Assembly (NCBI GenBank): GCA_963777775.1
Contig: CAVZRL010000009.1
Span: 62,001-126,000 of the forward strand
Direction: 5' to 3'
Source: WHSW01 sp963777775
GTDB lineage: Bacteria > Actinomycetota > Thermoleophilia > Solirubrobacterales > 70-9
DNA: 64,000 nt
A program made the position numbers and the translations under genes. The notes under the pieces were generated by a model. That model had not been told where the DNA came from, ran no database searches, and was given only the letters and a program-made list of their open reading frames with translations. Below are positions 50,793 to 58,743 of this stretch, one piece after another (the first letter of the stretch is position 1; each line of letters starts with the position of its first letter).

Positions 50793-51776
50793 TCAGATCA
50801 GACCGAGCTCGGTGATGGCCTTGCGCTCGTCCTCGAGCTCGGCCACCGAGGCGAGGATCCGGGGACGCGAGAAGTCGTCGATCTCGAGTCCCTCGACGAG
50901 CGACCACTCGCCGTTCGCGCAGGTGCAGGGGACCCCGGCCACCAGGCCCTCGGGGACGTCGTAGGAACCGTCGGAAACGACCGCCATCGAGACCCAGTCG
51001 TCGGCCGGCGTGCCGAGCGACCAGTCACGCATGTGGTCGATCGCGGCGTTGGCAGCCGAGGCGGCGCTCGAGGCGCCGCGCGCCTCGATGATCGCCGCGC
51101 CCCGCTTGGCGACCGTGGGGATGAACTCGTCGGCGACCCACGCTTCGTCATCGACCGCGTCCCACGCCGAGCGCTCTCCGACTCGCGCGTGGACCAGGTC
51201 CGGGTACTGCGTCGTCGAGTGGTTGCCCCAGGTCGTCATCCGGGTGACCTCGCCGACCGCAGCCCCCAGCTTCGAGGCGAGCTGAGAGATCGCCCGGTTG
51301 TGGTCGAGCCGCATCATCCCGGTGAACCGCTCGCGGGGAACGTCGGGGGCATGGGACATCGCGATCAGGCAGTTGGTGTTGGCCGGGTTGCCGACCACGA
51401 GCACCTTGACGTCGTCGGCCGCGCCGGCGTTGATCGCCTCTCCCTGGGGCTTGAAGATGCCGCCGTTGGCCTCGAGCAGGTCGGCGCGCTCCATGCCCGG
51501 GCCGCGCGGCCGCGCCCCGACCAGCAGGGCGACGTTGGCGCCCTCGAAGGCGCGGTTGGGATCGTCGGTGATCTCGATCTTCTGCAGGAGTGGCAAGGCG
51601 CAGTCGTCGAGCTCCATCGCGGTCCCCTCGGCGGCCTTGATCGCGTCGGGGATCTCGAGCAGGCGGAGCTCGACCGGGGTCTCGGGGCCGAGCATCTGAC
51701 CCGCGGCGACCCGAAACAACAGCGCGTAGCCGATCTGGCCGGCGGCGCCGGTGACGGTGACTTTGACCGTACTCAC
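50793..51776 (-). CDS. mdh: Malate dehydrogenase
   Basis: This 327-residue NAD-dependent enzyme has the Rossmann motif VTVTGAAGQIGYALLFRVAAG, the substrate-loop Arg region VGARPRGPGMER, the Asp in MRLDHNRA and the catalytic His in TWGNHSTTQYPD. It oxidises malate to oxaloacetate in the TCA cycle. GTG start with a GGAGG Shine-Dalgarno inside the 51-bp repeat. It is downstream of icd on the same strand. Confidence 0.97.
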   Translation of the reverse strand: MSTVKVTVTGAAGQIGYALLFRVAAGQMLGPETPVELRLLEIPDAIKAAEGTAMELDDCALPLLQKIEITDDPNRAFEGANVALLVGARPRGPGMERADLLEANGGIFKPQGEAINAGAADDVKVLVVGNPANTNCLIAMSHAPDVPRERFTGMMRLDHNRAISQLASKLGAAVGEVTRMTTWGNHSTTQYPDLVHARVGERSAWDAVDDEAWVADEFIPTVAKRGAAIIEARGASSAASAANAAIDHMRDWSLGTPADDWVSMAVVSDGSYDVPEGLVAGVPCTCANGEWSLVEGLEIDDFSRPRILASVAELEDERKAITELGLI

Positions 51777-51779
51777 TGG

Positions 51780-51881
51780 AAACCTCCAATCGCGCTTCGC
51801 ACCACAACCATTCGATTCTGCTCCGCGCTCAAACCTCTAATCGCGCTTCGCACCACAACCATTTGATTCTGCTCCGCGCTC
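51780..51881 (-). repeat. 51-bp tandem direct repeat between icd and mdh
   Basis: Two copies, 51780-51830 and 51831-51881, differ at only two positions. Each carries a (G/A)GAGGTTT Shine-Dalgarno-like segment on the minus strand. The mdh start lies directly beyond one copy, so the mdh ribosome-binding site has been duplicated. Because 51 is a multiple of three, each copy also keeps an open frame (SAEQNRMVVVRSAI). Confidence 0.85.
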
Positions 51882-53094
51882 AAGTCATCTCCTTCTGCAG
51901 GTTCTCGTCGATCGAGGCGAGGAACTCCTGGGTGGTCTGGAACTGCTGATCGCCGCCGACCAGAAGCGCCAGGTCCTTGGTCATCTTGCCGCTCTCGACC
52001 GTCTCGATGCAGACCCGCTCCAGGGTCTGGCCGAACTCCGAGACCTCCGGGGTGGAGTCGAGCCGGCCGCGGGCGGCAAGGGCCCGGGTCCAGGCGAAGA
52101 TCGAGGCGATCGGGTTGGTCGAGGTCGGGTTGCCCTTCTGGTGCTCGCGGTAGTGGCGAGTGACGGTCCCGTGGGCCGCCTCGGCCTCGACGGTCTTGCC
52201 GTCGGGTGTCATCAGGACGCTGGTCATGAGCCCCAGCGAGCCGAACCCCTGGGCAACGGTGTCCGACTGGACGTCGCCGTCGTAGTTCTTGCACGCCCAC
52301 ACGTACCCGCCCTCCCACTTCAGCGCCGCCGCGACCATGTCGTCGATCAGCCGGTGCTCGTAGGTCAGTCCCGCAGCCTCGAACTCGGCCCGGAACTCCG
52401 CCTCGTAGACCTCGGCGAACAGGTCCTTGAAGCGCCCGTCATAGCGCTTCAGGATCGTGTTCTTGGTCGAGAGGTAGACCGGAAACCCGCGCTCGAGCCC
52501 GTAGCGCATCGAGGCCCGTGCGAAGTCGCGAATCGAGTCGTCGAGGTTGTACATCGCCATCGCGACCCCGCCGCCGGGAAAGTCGTAGACGTCGAGCTCG
52601 ATCGGCTCGGTGCCGTCCTTGGGGGTATAGGTGAGAGTCAGCGAGCCCTTACCGGGGACGACCAGGTCAGTCGCCCTGTACTGATCGCCGAAGGCGTGGC
52701 GGCCGATCACGATCGGCTTCGTCCACCCCGGCACCAGCCGCGGCACATTCGAGATCACGATCGGCTCGCGAAAGATCACCCCGCCGAGGATGTTGCGGAT
52801 CGTTCCGTTCGGGGAGCGGTACATCTCCGCCAGCCCGAACTCCTTCACCCTTGCTTCGTCGGGGGTGATCGTCGCGCACTTGACCCCGACTCCGAACCGC
52901 TTGATCGCGTTCGCCGCGTCGACGGTGATCTGATCGCGGGTCGCGTCGCGGCTCTCGATCCCGAGGTCGAAGTACTCGAGCGGAACCTCGAGGTAGGGCA
53001 GGATCAGCTGCTCCTTGATGAACGCCCAGATGATCCGAGTCATCTCGTCGCCATCAAGCTCGACGATCGGGTTCGCAACCTTGATCTTCGCCAT
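51880..53094 (-). CDS. icd: NADP-dependent isocitrate dehydrogenase
   Basis: This 404-residue enzyme starts MAKIKVANPIVELDGDEMTR. It carries the family's substrate residues (RSPNGTIRNILGG, with the Ser and Arg for isocitrate), YDGDVQSDTVAQGFGSLGLM, the metal Asp pair and EAAHGTVTRHYREHQKG. It belongs to the subfamily of homodimeric eukaryote-like IDHs. TCA-cycle NADPH production. It is followed by mdh 103 bp away. Confidence 0.97.
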   Translation of the reverse strand: MAKIKVANPIVELDGDEMTRIIWAFIKEQLILPYLEVPLEYFDLGIESRDATRDQITVDAANAIKRFGVGVKCATITPDEARVKEFGLAEMYRSPNGTIRNILGGVIFREPIVISNVPRLVPGWTKPIVIGRHAFGDQYRATDLVVPGKGSLTLTYTPKDGTEPIELDVYDFPGGGVAMAMYNLDDSIRDFARASMRYGLERGFPVYLSTKNTILKRYDGRFKDLFAEVYEAEFRAEFEAAGLTYEHRLIDDMVAAALKWEGGYVWACKNYDGDVQSDTVAQGFGSLGLMTSVLMTPDGKTVEAEAAHGTVTRHYREHQKGNPTSTNPIASIFAWTRALAARGRLDSTPEVSEFGQTLERVCIETVESGKMTKDLALLVGGDQQFQTTQEFLASIDENLQKEMT

Positions 53095-53168
53095 TGCGGC
53101 GCGCGATGCTAGCGGCGCAGGCCAGAGAGCAACCGCCGGCGCAAGCCGCGGTCCGGCACAATCGAGGC

Positions 53169-54839
53169 GTGGCCACGTCACAACGCCCGCTCAGCGCCAC
53201 CCACGAGGTCGCCAACCAGGCCCTGCCGCTGCAGGACTACAACACGTTCGAGAGCGACCAAGTGCTGGTCGAGACGCTCGAGCGCGAGGGCGGCGGGTGG
53301 GCCGCGGACCGAGCCCGCGAGCTGGGCGCCTTCTCGGGCTCGGGGCGGGCGATCCGGCTCGGGGCCGAGGCGAACGAGAACCCCCCGACGCTGCGCACGC
53401 ACGATCGCTTCGGCAACCGGATCGATGAGGTCGAGTTCCACCCGGCGTGGCACGAGCTGCTCGGCGCCGAGGTCGGCTTCGGCCTTCACGCGCTGCCCTG
53501 GCGCGAGCCACAGCCGGGGGCCCACGTCGCCCGCGCGGTGATGTTCGTCTCCGCGCAGGCCGAGGCCGGCGTTGGCTGCCCGATCTCGATGACCTACTCA
53601 GTGATCCCGGCGCTGCGCAAGCAGCCTGACCTGGCGGCGGAGTGGGAACCCCGCTTCCTCTCGCTGCGCTACGACGGCGAGCGGCTTCGACCGGCGCCCG
53701 ACAAGGCCGGCGCCCTGTGCGGGATGGGGATGACCGAGAAGCAGGGCGGCTCGGACGTGCGCGCGAACACGACGACGGCGACCCCGGTCGACGGCGGCGG
53801 GCCCGGGGGCGAGTACCGGCTGCTGGGCCACAAGTGGTTCATGTCGGCGCCGATGTGCGACGCCTTCCTCGTTCTCGCGCAGGCCGACGGCGGCCTCTCG
53901 TGCTTCCTGATGCCCCGCTTCACCCCCGACGGGGAGCGCAACCCGATCCACATCCAGCGGCTCAAGGACAAGCTCGGCAACCGCTCCAACGCCTCGAGCG
54001 AGGTCGAGTTCCGCGACACGTCCGCGTGGCTGGTCGGCGAGGAGGGTCGCGGTGTGCCGACGATCATCGAGATGGTCAACCACACGCGGCTCGACTGCTG
54101 CCTCGGCGCCGCCGCGGGGATGCGGATCGGAGCTGCGAACGCGATCCACCACGCCCGCAACCGCTCGGCGTTCGGCAAGGCGCTAGTCGACCAGCCGCTG
54201 ATGCGCAACGTGCTCGCCGACCTCGCGGTCGAGTCCGAGTTGGCGACGATCGGCGCGATCCGGCTCGCCCGTGCCTATGACGAGTCGGCGGGCGGCTCCG
54301 AGCAGGCCCAGCAGCTCAAGCGGATCGCCAACGCGGTGCTCAAGTACTGGCTCTGCAAGCGGGCGCCGGCGCATGCCGGCGAGGCGCTGGAGTGCTTCGG
54401 GGGCAACGGCTACGTCGAGGAGTCGGGGATGCCGCGCCTGTACCGCGAGGCGCCGCTGAACTCGATCTGGGAGGGCTCGGGCAATGTCCAGTGCCTCGAC
54501 GTGCTGCGCGCGATTGTCGGCGGGCCCGAGCCGATGGAGGCGTACTTCGCCGAGGTCGGCGAGGCCGCCGGCGCCGACCCGCGGCTCGACGCCGCGGCGG
54601 CTGAGCTTCGCGACCAGCTCGCGAACACCGAGCAGCTCGAGGCGCGGGCACGGGCTGTGGTCGAGCGGATGGCGCTCGTGCTCCAGGGCTCGCTCGCGGT
54701 CCGCTTCGCCGACCCGGCGGTCGCCGACGCCTTCTGCGCCTCACGCCTGGGCGGCGACTGGGGCCGCGCCTTCGGCACCCTGCCGGCGGGGAGCGACTTC
54801 GAGCGGATCATCGAGCGCCACACCGCAGTCGCCGCCTGA
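53169..54839 (+). CDS. Acyl-CoA dehydrogenase, AidB/isovaleryl type
   Basis: This protein of about 556 residues has the AidB-like N-terminal extension (NQALPLQDYNTFESDQVLVE) and the acyl-CoA dehydrogenase core: MGMTEKQGGSDVRANTTTA, HKWFMSAPMCDAFLVLAQ and RLYREAPLNSIWEGSGNVQC. AidB proteins bind FAD and DNA and appear in alkylation responses; some relatives act on acyl-CoA. The start is GTG at 53169 (CACAAT 6 nt upstream); the frame is open further upstream into the icd promoter region. Confidence 0.9.
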   Translation: MATSQRPLSATHEVANQALPLQDYNTFESDQVLVETLEREGGGWAADRARELGAFSGSGRAIRLGAEANENPPTLRTHDRFGNRIDEVEFHPAWHELLGAEVGFGLHALPWREPQPGAHVARAVMFVSAQAEAGVGCPISMTYSVIPALRKQPDLAAEWEPRFLSLRYDGERLRPAPDKAGALCGMGMTEKQGGSDVRANTTTATPVDGGGPGGEYRLLGHKWFMSAPMCDAFLVLAQADGGLSCFLMPRFTPDGERNPIHIQRLKDKLGNRSNASSEVEFRDTSAWLVGEEGRGVPTIIEMVNHTRLDCCLGAAAGMRIGAANAIHHARNRSAFGKALVDQPLMRNVLADLAVESELATIGAIRLARAYDESAGGSEQAQQLKRIANAVLKYWLCKRAPAHAGEALECFGGNGYVEESGMPRLYREAPLNSIWEGSGNVQCLDVLRAIVGGPEPMEAYFAEVGEAAGADPRLDAAAAELRDQLANTEQLEARARAVVERMALVLQGSLAVRFADPAVADAFCASRLGGDWGRAFGTLPAGSDFERIIERHTAVAA

Positions 54840-54920
54840 GCGGCTGCGCCCCGATCCTGGCGGCGGACACCCTCGCCTCCCGACCGGCCGCTGTAACGAC
54901 CGCGCACGTGCCGGGGAGCG

Positions 54921-54950
54921 CCTCCCGCGAATCGGCAGGAATGCGGGAGG
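54921..54950. terminator. Hairpin between convergent genes
   Basis: CCTCCCGC (54921-54928) and GCGGGAGG (54943-54950) form an 8-bp stem with a 14-nt loop, 80 bp after the acyl-CoA dehydrogenase stop and 86 bp before the M28 peptidase stop. The 196-bp stretch contains nothing else supported. Confidence 0.45.
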
Positions 54951-55035
54951 TGCGTTGTGGGGTGCGGCGCCTCCCGGGCCGGCACTCGCAAATGCAACGG
55001 AAGCGTGGCGTCAGAGCAAGCGCGCGTGTGTGACG

Positions 55036-56256
55036 TCAGAGCCAGCGCCCGTCGAGTCGCCTGACGACCGCCTCAGCGAGTCTGATCGCGTCGGCCAGCG
55101 TGCCGTAGTCGACGTTCTCGGGGGTGTCTGTCGGCCAGTGGTAGTTGGCGGGCTGCTTGAGCTCGGTGACCGAGCACAGCGTCGCGGTCGGGTAGCCGGC
55201 GGCGAGCGGCTCGAGGCCGTCGGTGCCGTTGCGCAGCCGCAGGTTCGGCACCAGCTCGATCCCGAGCTCCGCGGCGAGCCCGTCGAGCAGCGACAGCGCT
55301 TCGGCCGGGTACTCGTGCATGCGCAGAAATCCCTCCCCGCGGAGCACGTTGAGCGTCGGCGAGCCGACCGTGTCGACGCAGAGGAAGAACGTGCGCTCGC
55401 GCTCGAGCTCGCCGAAGTGGCGCTCGCCGAAGGCCTTCATCCCCTCGCTGAACGACTCCTCGGCTCCGGTCGAGAGCAGGATCACCCGGATCGAGCGGGT
55501 CGGTTCGGTGAGCAGGTGCTCGGCGAGCGCGAGCAGCAGCACGACCGCCGTCGCGTTGTCGTTTGCTCCCGGGACCACGGGGCGCGCGCCGATCTCCGCC
55601 ATCGACGCCGCGTAGCCGGCCCCGAGCAGGGCGGCGGTGGCGCCGGCGGCCCGGCTTCCGGTCAGCGCCGAGGCGATCGCGAGCAGCGGTGAGGCGAGCA
55701 GCGGCCACATCAGCGCCGGGCTGGTGTCGAAGAGCGCGATCGGGAGCTTGGTGCGACGAAAGACCGCGTCGGGGATCGCGGGGTTGAAGATCCAGCCCGA
55801 GTGAGCCGCGTCGTGGTGGGCGGCGACGACGACCGTGTGCTCGGCGTCGGCGGGGCCGAGCTCGCAGATCACGTTGTGGGTCAGGGATTGCGGCAGCCGG
55901 TTGCGCAGCCGGCGCTTGCCGGGCGGGAACTCGTCGGCCAGGGCGGCCGCGGCGGCCGCCCCGAGGCCGGCTGCGAGCGACCGTCGCCGGCGCAGCCCGG
56001 CGAGCCCCGCCGCCGCTGCAGCAGCGGCGCCGAGTCCGAGCGGCCACCAGTAGGTCCCGTGCGCGCGTTCGGACTCGATCCTCGCCTCGGCGCCGAGTCC
56101 GGCGAGGCGGTTGACGATCCACTCGGCGGCCTCGCGCTCGCCCTCGGAGGCCGACGGCCGCTCGATCGCCACCAGGTCACCGAGCCAGGACCGCAACCGG
56201 CCCTCGCCGACTGGCGAACCGGGCGGCGCTGCGGCCTGATTTGTGGAGCTGCTCAT
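55036..56256 (-). CDS. M28-family metallopeptidase with internal membrane segments
   Basis: This 406-residue protein has the M28 zinc ligands: VVAAHHDAAHSG (His and Asp), PGANDNATAV (Asp), GAEESFSEG (Glu pair), FLCVDTVGS (Asp) and NYHWPTDTPENVD (His). Two hydrophobic blocks (about residues 70-105 and 165-210) split the sequence, suggesting a membrane-embedded peptidase. Aminopeptidase activity is likely. It is divergent from the GGDEF gene. Confidence 0.88.
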   Translation of the reverse strand: MSSSTNQAAAPPGSPVGEGRLRSWLGDLVAIERPSASEGEREAAEWIVNRLAGLGAEARIESERAHGTYWWPLGLGAAAAAAAGLAGLRRRRSLAAGLGAAAAAALADEFPPGKRRLRNRLPQSLTHNVICELGPADAEHTVVVAAHHDAAHSGWIFNPAIPDAVFRRTKLPIALFDTSPALMWPLLASPLLAIASALTGSRAAGATAALLGAGYAASMAEIGARPVVPGANDNATAVVLLLALAEHLLTEPTRSIRVILLSTGAEESFSEGMKAFGERHFGELERERTFFLCVDTVGSPTLNVLRGEGFLRMHEYPAEALSLLDGLAAELGIELVPNLRLRNGTDGLEPLAAGYPTATLCSVTELKQPANYHWPTDTPENVDYGTLADAIRLAEAVVRRLDGRWL

Positions 56257-56315
56257 CGGGCCGAGAACGCTACCGCGAGCTCAAGCCACCCCCCGGACGG
56301 GTCGATGTTCCTCGC

Positions 56316-57407
56316 GTGGAGCACTTCTCGCGCGTCGTGCGCGATCAGGGCGCGGTCCGCACGCGGGTGCTCGGCATCCTGATGCTCGCCGGCGGCGGCC
56401 TGGCGGCGGTCACGGTCGCGCTCCCTCCCGAGGCCGAGGGCTCGGACCCGGCGGTCCTAGTCTGCGGCGCGATCGCAGCCTTCGCCGGCGTCGGGCTGGT
56501 GGTCAGCCGCCGCGAGGTCCCGGGCTGGCTGATCGGGGCGATCGGGATCTTCGGCACCGCACTGATCACCCTCGCGACCTATGCCGGCGGCGGTGCCGAC
56601 TCCGGGACCGCCGACAACGAGGTCCTCTACGTCTGGGTCGGCCTGTTCGCGTTCTACTTCCTCACCCTGCCGGCCGCGATGCTCCAGCTGGCGGCGGTCG
56701 GAGTCGCCTACGCCTGGCTGCTCTCCGCGCAGGGCACGCCGACCAACGCGGCGGCAACCCAGTGGGTGGTCACGGTCGGCACCCTGCTCGTCGCCGGGCT
56801 CGTCTTCGCGATGCTTCACAACTCGCTCGTCGCCCTCGTCGGCGAGCTCGGCGAGCGGGCGCGGCTCGACGACCTGACGCGGCTGCTCAACCGTCACGCG
56901 CTCGAGGAGCGCGCCGAGACGGAGTTCGCGCGCCAGGAGCGCGGGGCCGGTCCGATCGGCGTCCTCGTCTGCGACATCGACGGGTTCAAGACGATCAACG
57001 ACAGCCTCGGCCACCCGGCGGGCGACCAGGTGCTGCGCCGGACCGCCCTGGTGCTCGAGCACGGGACTCGCGAGATCGACGCCGTAGCCCGGGTCGGCGG
57101 CGATGAGTTCGCGCTCCTGCTTCCCGACGTCACCTCAGAGGAGGCACGTGCGGTCGCCGAGCGCCTGCGGCTAGCGGTCCGCCGCTCCGCCGGCGACATG
57201 CGTCTTCGGCTCTCGATCAGCATCGGCGTCGCGGTCGCACCGCCGTGCGGCGACACCCTGGCGGCCCTCTGGCAGGCCGCCGACCGGGCCATGTACGAGG
57301 CCAAGCGCAGCGGCGGCGACGCCGTCGGGCTCGCCGGGGCCGAGCCCGCGCGCGACCCGGCGCCCGCCGGCGCAGCCTCGGACCAACTCGCCCCAACCGA
57401 GTCCTGA
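56316..57407 (+). CDS. Membrane-bound diguanylate cyclase (GGDEF)
   Basis: A protein of about 363 residues with five or six transmembrane helices and then a GGDEF domain: DDLTRLLNRHALEE, LVCDIDGFKTINDSLGHPAG and VGGDEFALLLPD. The inhibitory I-site RxxD (REID) lies five residues before GGDEF, so product feedback is likely. It should make cyclic di-GMP. The start is uncertain: the GTG at 56316 is preferred; an earlier in-frame GTG at 56241 overlaps the divergent peptidase start. Confidence 0.9.
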   Translation: MEHFSRVVRDQGAVRTRVLGILMLAGGGLAAVTVALPPEAEGSDPAVLVCGAIAAFAGVGLVVSRREVPGWLIGAIGIFGTALITLATYAGGGADSGTADNEVLYVWVGLFAFYFLTLPAAMLQLAAVGVAYAWLLSAQGTPTNAAATQWVVTVGTLLVAGLVFAMLHNSLVALVGELGERARLDDLTRLLNRHALEERAETEFARQERGAGPIGVLVCDIDGFKTINDSLGHPAGDQVLRRTALVLEHGTREIDAVARVGGDEFALLLPDVTSEEARAVAERLRLAVRRSAGDMRLRLSISIGVAVAPPCGDTLAALWQAADRAMYEAKRSGGDAVGLAGAEPARDPAPAGAASDQLAPTES

Positions 57408-57465
57408 GCAGGCCGACACGGCCGCCCGGAGTGGCTCGCCAGGCCCGACGCCTACGATTAGCCGC

Positions 57466-58665
57466 ATGCCGACCAGCAGCCGGCTGACCCTGTTTCACGT
57501 CCGCGGGATCCGCGTCGGCGTCGATTACTCGTGGTTCCTGGTCCTCTTCCTGGCGATCATCTACCTCTCGGGCGTCTATCGCGACGTGCTCGCAGCCGAC
57601 AGCTCCGATTCGCAGCCCTACGTGCTGGCGGTGATCACGGCGCTCGCCTTCTTCGGCTCGATCCTGCTCCACGAGCTCGGCCACGCAGTGGTCGCAATCC
57701 GCAACGGGATCCCGATCTCCGACATCACGCTGTGGCTGTTCGGCGGCGTCGCCCGGATGACCCGCGATACGGACTCGGCGGCAACCGAGTTCAAGATCGC
57801 CGCCGCGGGCCCGGTCGTGACGCTGGTCATCGTCGCGGTCTGCTCGGGGCTCGGGATCGCGATCGGGGGCGGGGACGAGTTCTGGCAGGCGCTGACGGTC
57901 GAGCGCGGCGCCGAGATCTCCGGTGCGCTTGCGGTGCTGAGCTGGCTCGCGAGCATCAACCTGCTGGTCCTGATCTTCAACCTGATCCCGGCCTTTCCCC
58001 TCGACGGCGGACGGATCGCGCGCGCGATCGCCTGGAAGCTGACCGGCGACCGCAACCGCGCGACCCGCTTTGCCGCCACCCTCGGCCAGGGGTTCTCCTA
58101 TTTGTTCATCGCCCTCGGGCTCGTCTGGCTCGTCGCCGGCAACGTGATCGGCGGCATCTGGCTGGCGCTGATCGGGTTTATCCTCGCCCAGTCCGCTCGC
58201 GGCTACGCGATGCAGTCCACGTTCTCGCGCCGGATCGAGGGGATCAGGGTTGCCGACGTGATGGATCCCGAGCCGGTCGCGATCCCGGAGGCGACCAGCA
58301 TCGAGAGCGCGATCGACGAGTACTTCCTCCGCTACCGCTGGCCCTGGTTCCCGGTCGTCGATGGCGCACGGCGCTTCCGCGGCCTGATCGTGCGCGAGGC
58401 CGCCGACGCGGTCCCCGCCACCAGCCGCGCCGCCCAGACGGTCGGCGAGGTGTTCGAGCTCGACGCCGGCGGCACCCTGCGAGTGCGTTCCGACGCACCG
58501 CTGGAGTCGCTGCTCGGCAACGACGCGCTGCGTCGGCTCGGCGGCCTGGCGGCGGTCGACGCCGAGGGCCGCCTGCAGGGCGTGATCACGGCCGACCAGG
58601 TGGGCAGGGCGCTGCGCGACGCACTCGGGGGCGACGCCTCGCCCGACCCCGGCGACGAGCCCTAG
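57466..58665 (+). CDS. M50 (site-2 protease) family metalloprotease with C-terminal CBS domains
   Basis: This 399-residue protein has six transmembrane segments with the zinc motif LLHELGHAVVA and the third ligand in NLIPAFPLDGGRIARA. Residues about 240-380 are CBS-like (ADVMDPEPVAIPEATSIESA, then GRLQGVITADQVGRAL). S2P proteases of this type cut transmembrane anchors in regulated proteolysis; CBS domains often bind adenosyl ligands. A TACGAT -10 box lies 7 nt before the ATG (leaderless). Confidence 0.92.
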   Translation: MPTSSRLTLFHVRGIRVGVDYSWFLVLFLAIIYLSGVYRDVLAADSSDSQPYVLAVITALAFFGSILLHELGHAVVAIRNGIPISDITLWLFGGVARMTRDTDSAATEFKIAAAGPVVTLVIVAVCSGLGIAIGGGDEFWQALTVERGAEISGALAVLSWLASINLLVLIFNLIPAFPLDGGRIARAIAWKLTGDRNRATRFAATLGQGFSYLFIALGLVWLVAGNVIGGIWLALIGFILAQSARGYAMQSTFSRRIEGIRVADVMDPEPVAIPEATSIESAIDEYFLRYRWPWFPVVDGARRFRGLIVREAADAVPATSRAAQTVGEVFELDAGGTLRVRSDAPLESLLGNDALRRLGGLAAVDAEGRLQGVITADQVGRALRDALGGDASPDPGDEP

Positions 58666-58743
58666 GACGAGCGCCGCGCGGGCGCTCCCCGCCGCTTGCA
58701 TCGCGGCGCCTCAAGCTGAGTCCGCCGAGGGCCGACAGTAGAT

